Assembly: GCA_002420235.1 (NCBI GenBank)
Contig: DIHQ01000074.1
Coordinates: 1-5,286 of the forward strand
Origin: Flavobacteriales bacterium UBA5692
GTDB taxonomy: Bacteria > Bacteroidota > Bacteroidia > Flavobacteriales_D > Sanyastnellaceae
Length of the DNA stretch: 5,286 bases
Direction of reading: 5' to 3'
In this document: piece by piece, positions 1 to 5,286 of the stretch
How positions within the stretch are numbered: position 1 is the stretch's first letter
Layout of the letters: the number at the start of each line of letters is the position of its first letter
Notes under the pieces: model-generated
What the model saw: the letters and a program-made list of their open reading frames with translations, nothing else
The model's database searches: none
What the model was told of the DNA's origin: nothing
Made by a program: the position numbers and the translations under genes

Positions 1-645
1 CTTGTAGGCAACTCCACTAGTCGTGCAACCGCCAGCTAAGTATCCCTTATGGTCCAAGGCAAGCAAGCCGATTGTGTCGTGGTTTTCAATGTTGATGACG
101 GGATTATAATTGGATGAGGTCTGCCATTTCTCCCATGCTATTCGTGCTTTTTCCGTAAGCAAACGGGTCGGCTTCATCCCTAATTCACGGGCGTATTGCT
201 CGGCACCTGCGCCTGCCAGCATGACATGTGGTGTGTCCTCCATGACCTTTCGAGCGAGGGTTATGGGATGGGCCACATTTTGCACAAAACAGACGGCACC
301 TGCATTCTTGGTGTGGTCCATGATGCACGCATCGAGGGTGACATTTCCATCCCTATCAGGAAGGCCACCAATGCCGACGCTTAATCCTTCGGCATCTTCT
401 TCCACTATCCGCGCTCCTGCCTCTATCATGTCCAAAGCATTTCCACCGGCGTCCAGCGCTACGAAACCGGCATCGTTTGCTTTCATGCCATGGCTCCATG
501 TTGAAACCATGGACGCACTGCCTTTCGTTGGTAACGGTTTATGAATGGGAGGCTGAGACCAGGCTTTGCTCCACCAACTTCCAATTCCTAGAATGCCGGC
601 GAATGCTGCACATTCTTTAATGAATTTTCTTCTTGACGAGGCCAT
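1..645 (-). CDS. N4-(beta-N-acetylglucosaminyl)-L-asparaginase (glycosylasparaginase), Tat-exported, C-terminus outside window
   Basis: This N-terminal nucleophile hydrolase cleaves the bond between asparagine and N-acetylglucosamine in glycoasparagines left after glycoprotein breakdown; related enzymes act on plain or isoaspartyl substrates. Only the first 215 codons are present. Residues 4-10 read SRRKFIK, a twin-arginine (Tat) motif, followed by a hydrophobic stretch at 13-25 and a plausible signal peptidase site after A28-W29-S30, so a periplasmic location is inferred. The mature part starts with STW.HG..AN, where W50 matches the substrate-contacting Trp of the flavobacterial enzyme. VTLDACIMD lies at 102-110. 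INIENHD-type residues 184-190 precede T191, the expected autoproteolytic cleavage point (D190/T191) and nucleophile; T209 in the CTTSG block matches the second active-site Thr. The ATG at 645 was chosen because it alone gives the Tat signal. It begins four bases after the exporter stop, implying co-transcription. Family assignment is firm, exact substrate is not. Confidence 0.93.
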   Translation of the reverse strand, partial: MASSRRKFIKECAAFAGILGIGSWWSKAWSQPPIHKPLPTKGSASMVSTWSHGMKANDAGFVALDAGGNALDMIEAGARIVEEDAEGLSVGIGGLPDRDGNVTLDACIMDHTKNAGAVCFVQNVAHPITLARKVMEDTPHVMLAGAGAEQYARELGMKPTRLLTEKARIAWEKWQTSSNYNPVINIENHDTIGLLALDHKGYLAGGCTTSGVAYK

Positions 646-649
646 GCAT

Positions 650-3001
650 CTAAGTTCGCAAAATTTTACTTATGATGCTCAGCCTTTTGGGCTGGTTCCA
701 GCGGAGCAGTTTTATCACAAGCCACGGTAAAACAAATAAATCTGATATCACTGCCAGAAGGAGTGTCGTCGATATCAAAACACCAATGTAGAAAGTCCCG
801 AGAAAACTGCTCAATCCCAACGTCATGAAGCCACCACAGAGGATTATACTCGTGATTATTATGGCTTTGCCTGCATTGAGAAAGCTAATACTAACGGCCT
901 GTATGAGGTCTTTTCCTTTCGCTAGTTCAATTCGCAGCTTACTTATGAAATGAATAGTATCGTCAACGGCGATGCCAAAGGCGATAGTGAAGATGATGCT
1001 TGTGGAAAGCTTCAGGTCAATACCGGTCCACCCCATGATTCCGGCAATCATCAACAGTGGTAGCACATTGGGAATGAGCGATATAATGACCATGGATACG
1101 TTGCGAAACATTAGCCCCGAAATCAGGGCAACAATCAGGAAAGCGATGGCCAATCCGAGTACCATGTCGCTGGCCAACGAACCGATGTTTAAATCAATCA
1201 ATCGAGCAGTTCCAGTTATGTGAAGGTCCAATTCAGAGTTGGGATGTTCCGAGGCAAACCAATCGAAAAAGGATTTGTCTTTTGCCCGATAATGTTTCGC
1301 GCCAAGATCAGGGAGTTTACCAAATACGCGAAGAATGTTTGATTCTTCGTTGACTACTAGCGTCAGCGGATTCGTAATTTCGTCGCGCGTTAGCGTCCGC
1401 ACTATGCGATTGATTTCGCTTTGACGGTTGGGTACGCGGTAGAACTTGGCTTGGTCTCCGTTATTGAGTCTATTGACTTGGGCTAGGATTCGGTCACTAC
1501 TTACGATTGAACCGACTCCATAAGATTGCCTTAAGTAAGCTGTAATGTTCTCGAGTGTTTTCTGCGTTTCTACGCTCATCACATTTTCATTTTCTGGGAC
1601 AAAAATGGCCAACTCGAAAGGCCGAACTCCAGCAAACTCACGTTCAAAAAATGCAAATTCTTGCCGAAACGGGTCGTCTTCAGCCAAGTCTTCCAATAGC
1701 ACGTTATCCACTTGAATTTGGCTGGCACCTATAACAGCAATGGCGGATAAGCCAAGAGTAGACGTGGCAATGAGCAATGGACGACCCAACATCGCTTGTA
1801 AAGCTCCTTGCAACCATCGGTTCCAAAGCACGCCATTTCCTTCATTGGAAACCCTCGGCGCTGGAAACAGTATCATGATGGAGGGAAGTAGGGTAAAGGC
1901 CAGGACATAGGCAATGCCGACACCTGCTGCAGCATATAATCCGAAGTCTTGAATGGGCACCACTGAGGAGGACAAAAGAGTTAGGAAACCAATTGCCGTT
2001 GTCAATGTGGTCAGAAAGGTGGCGAGTCCGACTTCCTTGAAGGCGGATTGAATGGCCATGAATTGGTTGGCTCCAAGCCGCAATTCTTCATAATAACGGG
2101 ATAGGATGTGAACCACATCACTGATTCCGACCACGAAAATAATGGTGGGCAGTACAATGGTCATCACATCGATTGATTTGCCGGTCATTTCCATGGTGCC
2201 GAGCGTCCACAAGCCACTGAGTAGCACAACGAGTAAGGGAATGCAAACTCCCCAAATGCTCTGGAAGGCCACCCACAGAAAAACAATCAATACAACCAAG
2301 CCAATGCTCACGAAAAGTGCCACTTCCCGCTGCATGATGTCCACGTAGTATTTCTGTGCTACTGCTCGTCCCGCGATGTGTACTGGGTGCTCCCACGTAG
2401 ATGCAAGTTGAGTTATGGCATTGGCCAAGCTGTCACATCCGGATTTGGAAAGGAGCTGTTTGTGTCGAACTTGGATTGCAAGTGCATTTCCTCCAGTCGA
2501 GATAAATGACCCTTCCCAGGTAGGGTGGCCTGAGATGCGCACCGAATCAGATATCAAATTGCCTCGAGCATTTTCATCTTGCCATCGCAGCAGCGGTCGC
2601 TGTACGACGGTCAGGCCTAGCTTGATGGGTTCATTTAAGCGCGTGGGACTGAGGACGTCTTCGATATAAGGAAGGGCTTCTAGTTCGTCGGCGTATCCAT
2701 CTACTGCTTCGAGAAAAGCGGAATGATATATGCTTGGCGTATTTTCAATGCCAACAATGAGAAAGTCGTTGTCCGATTCAAATTGTGATCGAAAATTTAA
2801 GTAGAATGCGGTCTCCGGGTCGTCCTGAGGGAAAAAGCTCTCAAAATCATAGTCGAATCCGATTTGTGTGACTCTCCATCCCATCCATAAAGTAGAAACC
2901 CCGATAAAGATCAGGGCAAGAATGGCGCGAACCTTCCATGGATTCGGGATGTCGTTTGTCATTGGTTTTCTAACAAGTGCTCGCGTCCAGGGTTCAAGCA
3001 T
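650..3001 (-). CDS. RND superfamily (MMPL / HAE3-type) inner-membrane exporter
   Basis: This is a proton-driven inner-membrane transporter of the RND superfamily, most like the MMPL/HAE3 branch that moves lipids or other hydrophobic molecules; the substrate cannot be read from the sequence. The 783 residues show the usual internal duplication. TM1 is at about 24-44, a periplasmic domain follows at 45-225, then five helices within 226-380. The second half has TM7 at about 407-427, a periplasmic domain at 428-608 and helices within 611-767, ending in a basic cytoplasmic tail. The likely proton-relay acids are D295 in TM4 (GISDVVH) and D680/D681 in TM10 (GIAVDDTIHF). No outer-membrane or adaptor gene is adjacent. 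The start is uncertain. The first ATG (3001) lies only six bases beyond the dnaK terminator, with no Shine-Dalgarno, so ATG codon 14 (2962), which leaves a short cytoplasmic N-terminus before TM1, is equally plausible. Confidence 0.92.
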   Translation of the reverse strand: MLEPWTRALVRKPMTNDIPNPWKVRAILALIFIGVSTLWMGWRVTQIGFDYDFESFFPQDDPETAFYLNFRSQFESDNDFLIVGIENTPSIYHSAFLEAVDGYADELEALPYIEDVLSPTRLNEPIKLGLTVVQRPLLRWQDENARGNLISDSVRISGHPTWEGSFISTGGNALAIQVRHKQLLSKSGCDSLANAITQLASTWEHPVHIAGRAVAQKYYVDIMQREVALFVSIGLVVLIVFLWVAFQSIWGVCIPLLVVLLSGLWTLGTMEMTGKSIDVMTIVLPTIIFVVGISDVVHILSRYYEELRLGANQFMAIQSAFKEVGLATFLTTLTTAIGFLTLLSSSVVPIQDFGLYAAAGVGIAYVLAFTLLPSIMILFPAPRVSNEGNGVLWNRWLQGALQAMLGRPLLIATSTLGLSAIAVIGASQIQVDNVLLEDLAEDDPFRQEFAFFEREFAGVRPFELAIFVPENENVMSVETQKTLENITAYLRQSYGVGSIVSSDRILAQVNRLNNGDQAKFYRVPNRQSEINRIVRTLTRDEITNPLTLVVNEESNILRVFGKLPDLGAKHYRAKDKSFFDWFASEHPNSELDLHITGTARLIDLNIGSLASDMVLGLAIAFLIVALISGLMFRNVSMVIISLIPNVLPLLMIAGIMGWTGIDLKLSTSIIFTIAFGIAVDDTIHFISKLRIELAKGKDLIQAVSISFLNAGKAIIITSIILCGGFMTLGLSSFLGTFYIGVLISTTLLLAVISDLFVLPWLVIKLLRWNQPKRLSIISKILRT

Positions 3002-3006
3002 TGAAC
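2992..3006. repeat. Perfect 6-bp inverted repeat over the exporter start codon
   Basis: GTTCAA (2992-2997) and TTGAAC (3001-3006) form a perfect inverted repeat with a three-base spacer, and the possible ATG start at 3001-2999 sits inside it. It directly adjoins the dnaK terminator. It could be a small operator or an RNA hairpin affecting initiation, but a repeat this short can arise by chance. If the true exporter start is at 2962, it would lie in the leader instead. Confidence 0.3.
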
Positions 3007-3007
3007 G

Positions 3008-3040
3008 AAAAAACCCCGGACCAGTGATCCGAGGTTTTTT
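3008..3040 (-). terminator. Rho-independent terminator after dnaK
   Basis: Arms 3008-3020 and 3028-3040 pair over 13 positions with a single C/A mismatch and a seven-base loop. The stem has a GC-rich upper part (GGA/TCC plus CC/GG) and a six-base A/T base, so on the minus strand the hairpin ends in GGGG followed by six T. It begins 20 bases beyond the dnaK stop codon, as expected for the end of the dnaK transcript. Because the A/T tracts are symmetric it could also work on plus-strand transcripts, though no plus-strand gene is seen here. Confidence 0.85.
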
Positions 3041-3060
3041 ATTTAGTTGGAAGCGGATTT

Positions 3061-4962
3061 TTATTTCACTTCTTCGAAGTCAACATCGGTGACTTCTGGA
3101 TCGGTATTTTCCGCATCGGAAGCACCTCCTTCGGTATTGCTTTGGTCGGCTGCTTCTTGTTGGGCTGCGTAGATCTCTTGGCTCGCTGCTTGGAAAGCGC
3201 TGTTCAGTTTTTCGATGCCGGATTTGCAGCCGTCCACGTCTTCCTCCCCGTGGGCCTTTTTGAGCTCTTCTAAGGCCACATCGATTGGGCCTCGATTCTC
3301 TTCTGAGACTTTATCGCCGAACTCTTTAAGTTGCTTCTCCGTCTGGAATACTAGCGCATCAGCTTGGTTCAGTGTCTCGATGCGCTCTTTGGCTTCTTTA
3401 TCCGCTTCGGCATTGGCCTCTGCCTCCTGCTTCATTCGGTTCACTTCCTCTTCGCTTAATCCGCTAGATGCCTCGATCCGGATGTTTTGTTCTTTGCCTG
3501 TGGCTTTATCCTTGGCACTGACATGAATAATACCGTTCGCATCGATATCAAACGTTACTTCAATTTGAGGCACACCGCGTGGAGCAGGTGGAATATCTGC
3601 TAGCTGGAACCGTCCAATTGTCCGATTATCATTGGCCATGGAACGCTCCCCTTGAAGAACGTGAATTTCAACACTAGGTTGATTGTCGGAGGCCGTGCTA
3701 AACGTTTCAGACTTCTTTGTGGGAATGGTCGTGTTGGCATCAATTAATCTGGTCATCACACCACCCATGGTCTCGATTCCCAAAGAGAGTGGGGTAACGT
3801 CAAGTAACAGAACGTCTTTCACGTCGCCAGAAAGCACGCCGCCTTGGATGGCAGCACCTACTGCTACAACTTCGTCAGGATTGACACCTTTCGATGGATC
3901 TTTTCCGAAGTAAGCCTTAACAGCTGCTTGGACAGCGGGAATACGTGTTGAACCCCCTACCAAAATGACTTCATCGATATCCGATTTGGAGAGGTCAGCC
4001 GCCTTCAGTGCTGATGCACACGGCTCAATGGTTCGTTTAACCAGCTCATCGGCCAATTTCTCAAAATTTGCCTGGGAAAGGGAGCGTACCAAGTGCTTCG
4101 GTACGCCGTCTACTGGCATAATGTAGGGTAAATTGATTTCAGAACTAGACGTGCTGGAAAGCTCTATTTTCGCTTTTTCTGCCGCATCCTTTAAACGCTG
4201 AAGGGCCATCGGATCCTTTGAAAGATCTAAACCTCCATTCTCATCTTTGAACTCCTGAACTAACCAATCGATGATGACTTGGTCGAAGTCGTCACCACCT
4301 AAGTGCGTATCACCATCGGTAGACAGCACCTCGAAGACGCCGTCGCCCAGCTCGAGAATAGAAACATCGTGGGTGCCGCCACCTAAATCGAAGACAACGA
4401 TTTTTTGGTCAGTTGCTTTCTTATCCATTCCATAGGCCAAAGCCGCTGCAGTGGGCTCATTGATGATTCGCTTCACTTCGAGTCCAGCTATTTCACCGGC
4501 TTCTTTTGTGGCTTGGCGTTGGGCATCGTTAAAGTATGCCGGAACGGTGATGACTGCTCCCGTTACTTCAGCTCCGAGGTAATCTTCAGCCGTTTTCTTC
4601 ATTTTTTGAAGTGTCATGGCACTGATTTCCTGAGGCGTGTACAGTCGGTCATCAATTTTAACACGTGGCGTATTATTATCACCTTTGACAACTTCATAGG
4701 GGACGCGGCTGATTTCTTTCTTGACCTCATTAAAAGAGTTCCCCATGAACCGCTTGATGCTAAAAATCGTTTTCTGCGGATTGGTTATGGCTTGACGTTT
4801 CGCTGGCTCGCCAACCTTCCGCTCCCCTCCGTCGATGAAGGCAATAATTGAAGGTGTCGTCCGCTTACCTTCGGCGTTCGTTATGACTACGGGTTCGTTG
4901 CCCTCCATCACGGAGACGCAGCTGTTTGTTGTACCCAAATCAATTCCAATGATTTTACTCAT
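3061..4962 (-). CDS. dnaK: Molecular chaperone DnaK (Hsp70)
   Basis: DnaK is the cytosolic ATP-dependent Hsp70 that binds exposed hydrophobic segments of unfolded proteins, working with DnaJ and GrpE; neither partner gene is in the window. The 633 residues match the usual length (about 638 in E. coli). The nucleotide-binding domain has IGIDLGTTNSCV (5-16), the conserved Lys at K70, IINEPTAAALAYG (166-178), FDLGGGTHDVS (191-201) with the catalytic-region T197, and VILVGGSTRIP (332-342). The interdomain linker VLLLDVTP is at 384-391, the beta-sandwich substrate domain runs to about 500, and the helical lid to about 605. A flexible Gln/Ala/Glu-rich tail ends in DVDFEEVK. Residue 198 is His where most DnaK proteins have Phe. 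The ATG at 4962 is chosen because MSKIIGIDLG is the family N-terminus; the in-frame ATG at 5019 would add 19 uncharacteristic residues. A weak AAGAG lies just upstream. A terminator follows the gene. Confidence 0.98.
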   Translation of the reverse strand: MSKIIGIDLGTTNSCVSVMEGNEPVVITNAEGKRTTPSIIAFIDGGERKVGEPAKRQAITNPQKTIFSIKRFMGNSFNEVKKEISRVPYEVVKGDNNTPRVKIDDRLYTPQEISAMTLQKMKKTAEDYLGAEVTGAVITVPAYFNDAQRQATKEAGEIAGLEVKRIINEPTAAALAYGMDKKATDQKIVVFDLGGGTHDVSILELGDGVFEVLSTDGDTHLGGDDFDQVIIDWLVQEFKDENGGLDLSKDPMALQRLKDAAEKAKIELSSTSSSEINLPYIMPVDGVPKHLVRSLSQANFEKLADELVKRTIEPCASALKAADLSKSDIDEVILVGGSTRIPAVQAAVKAYFGKDPSKGVNPDEVVAVGAAIQGGVLSGDVKDVLLLDVTPLSLGIETMGGVMTRLIDANTTIPTKKSETFSTASDNQPSVEIHVLQGERSMANDNRTIGRFQLADIPPAPRGVPQIEVTFDIDANGIIHVSAKDKATGKEQNIRIEASSGLSEEEVNRMKQEAEANAEADKEAKERIETLNQADALVFQTEKQLKEFGDKVSEENRGPIDVALEELKKAHGEEDVDGCKSGIEKLNSAFQAASQEIYAAQQEAADQSNTEGGASDAENTDPEVTDVDFEEVK

Positions 4963-5031
4963 AGCTCTTGTTAAATTCAAAGATTTCCTGCATGTGTTCA
5001 AGGAACGTGCCGTTTGCAATTCGATTAGCTC

Positions 5032-5071
5032 AACCTGACATGCATGTCAGACTTAGACAGTAAACCTGACA
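5032..5071. repeat. 9-bp direct repeat AACCTGACA, two copies 31 bp apart
   Basis: AACCTGACA occurs at 5032-5040 and again at 5063-5071, a start-to-start distance of 31 bp, close to three helical turns, so both copies would face the same side of the DNA. The left copy forms one arm of the 16-bp palindrome at 5035-5050. Read on the dnaK strand the unit is TGTCAGGTT. The arrangement suits cooperative binding by a transcription factor in the dnaK control region; this is inference. Confidence 0.45.
5035..5050. promoter_or_regulatory. Perfect 16-bp palindrome upstream of dnaK, candidate operator
   Basis: The sequence CTGACATGCATGTCAG equals its own reverse complement across all 16 bases; the symmetry stops sharply at both ends. 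It lies 73-88 bp upstream of the dnaK start, in the gap after the previous gene. It is not the CIRCE element (TTAGCACTC-N9-GAGTGCTAA) bound by HrcA, and no T-run follows it on either strand, so it is not an intrinsic terminator. An operator for a dimeric regulator acting on dnaK is the simplest reading. A weak match to the Bacteroidota -7 box (TAnnTTTG), TAAGTCTG on the minus strand at 5055-5048, overlaps its edge, but the nearest TTTG-like element is only 14 bases upstream instead of about 19-21, so I do not assign a promoter. Confidence 0.45.
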
Positions 5072-5084
5072 AAACGTCCTTGAA

Positions 5085-5286
5085 TCAGTCCAACTCTGGC
5101 AGTTGACTCAGGGTAATGCTCATATCGCTCAAGTAATCGACTGCGTGCAACATCCGGCTTCCATACCAGCTGAAGGCTTCACCATCAACTAGAAGAGGGC
5201 GAAGCCCAATGGAAGTGAAGTACTCGCAGTGTCTGGGCGCAAATGGATAAGGCTCTGAAGATAGCATCACAGGCGCGCCGGTCATT
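5085..5286 (-). CDS. Substrate-binding protein of helical-backbone (BtuF/TroA-like) type, C-terminal fragment
   Basis: Only about the last 66 codons are present; the frame stays open to the window edge, so the Met at 5285 is probably internal. The visible sequence has LSSEPYPF (residues 9-16 of the fragment) followed by LLVDGEAFSWYGSRML (31-46). This combination is typical of the C-terminal lobe of Peripla_BP_2-type binding proteins, the group that includes the cobalamin-binding BtuF and iron-siderophore binding proteins. Such proteins deliver ligand to an ABC importer or act as standalone helical-backbone metal receptors. Any signal peptide, the N-terminal lobe and the gene's upstream partners are outside the window, so the ligand is undetermined. 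The stop lies 122 bases before dnaK, with no terminator-like hairpin plus T-run between them, so some read-through into dnaK is possible. Confidence 0.75.
   Translation of the reverse strand, partial: MTGAPVMLSSEPYPFAPRHCEYFTSIGLRPLLVDGEAFSWYGSRMLHAVDYLSDMSITLSQLPELD

Larger units (their letters stand above)
4997..5084. repeat. Imperfect inverted repeat (TTCAAGG(A)ACG) bracketing the dnaK upstream region
   Basis: TTCAAGGAACG at 4997-5007 is mirrored by CGTCCTTGAA at 5075-5084; the arms match over ten bases once one A is skipped in the left arm. The outer arm abuts the stop codon of the upstream gene, and the two arms flank the palindrome and direct repeats lying between. The left arm itself contains a small inverted repeat, GTTC-AAG-GAAC (4996-5006). 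Such paired sites can bind a dimeric regulator, but neither a regulator nor a function is known here and chance cannot be excluded. Confidence 0.3.

Noticed and set aside
110..544. 144-codon plus-strand open frame
   Set aside because: It lies entirely antisense to the glycosylasparaginase, whose conserved motifs are read on the other strand; its translation resembles no family I recognise.
617..649. Alternative ATG at 649 before the glycosylasparaginase
   Set aside because: It is in another frame and reaches a stop after ten codons; the ATG at 645 gives the Tat signal and the conserved protein.
2118..2396. 92-codon minus-strand open frame inside the exporter
   Set aside because: Same strand but a different frame from the exporter, within its transmembrane region; no start signal or recognisable domain, so it is a shadow.
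4405..4851. 148-codon plus-strand open frame
   Set aside because: Fully antisense to the highly conserved ATPase domain of dnaK. Long antisense frames are common across conserved genes, and nothing in it looks like a protein domain.
4963..5019. N-terminal extension of DnaK to the ATG at 5019
   Set aside because: The 19 added residues are not part of the Hsp70 family, whose N-terminus fits the ATG at 4962.
5035..5050. Palindrome as terminator of the upstream binding-protein gene
   Set aside because: With a minimal loop the stem is only about six base pairs, and no T-run follows on the minus strand.
4963..5084. CIRCE element or sigma-32 type promoter for dnaK
   Set aside because: No TTAGCACTC/GAGTGCTAA pair is present. 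A CTTGAA occurs on the minus strand at 5002-4997, but no CCCCAT-like -10 follows at the expected distance.

Overview
The window looks like ordinary chromosome from a member of the Bacteroidota. The evidence is the DnaK protein, whose signature blocks and C-terminal end (DVDFEEVK) have the form common in that phylum, and a glycosylasparaginase that closely resembles the flavobacterial (Elizabethkingia meningoseptica) enzyme as I remember it. Shine-Dalgarno sequences are weak or absent before the starts, which also fits. I cannot place it below phylum level from sequence alone.

All four genes lie on the minus strand, so they read from right to left. At the right edge (5085-5286) is the C-terminal end of a substrate-binding protein of the BtuF/TroA-like, helical-backbone type. 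A 122-bp intergenic region (4963-5084) follows; it contains a perfect 16-bp palindrome and a 9-bp direct repeat that may form the regulatory region of dnaK. The full dnaK gene occupies 3061-4962 and is followed by a clear intrinsic terminator (3008-3040). Next comes a complete RND/MMPL-type membrane exporter (650-3001). Four bases after its stop begins a Tat-exported glycosylasparaginase (1-645), which runs off the left edge.

Functionally the window holds a housekeeping chaperone between two envelope-related units: a periplasmic ligand-binding protein upstream, and an inner-membrane exporter plus periplasmic amidohydrolase downstream. The terminator suggests that dnaK is transcribed separately from the exporter-asparaginase pair, which is probably a two-gene operon. 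I found no mobile element, CRISPR array, tRNA or rRNA, and no gene-free stretch over 300 bases. Nothing here is clearly a new biological system. The most interesting part is the symmetric, repeat-rich DNA upstream of dnaK.
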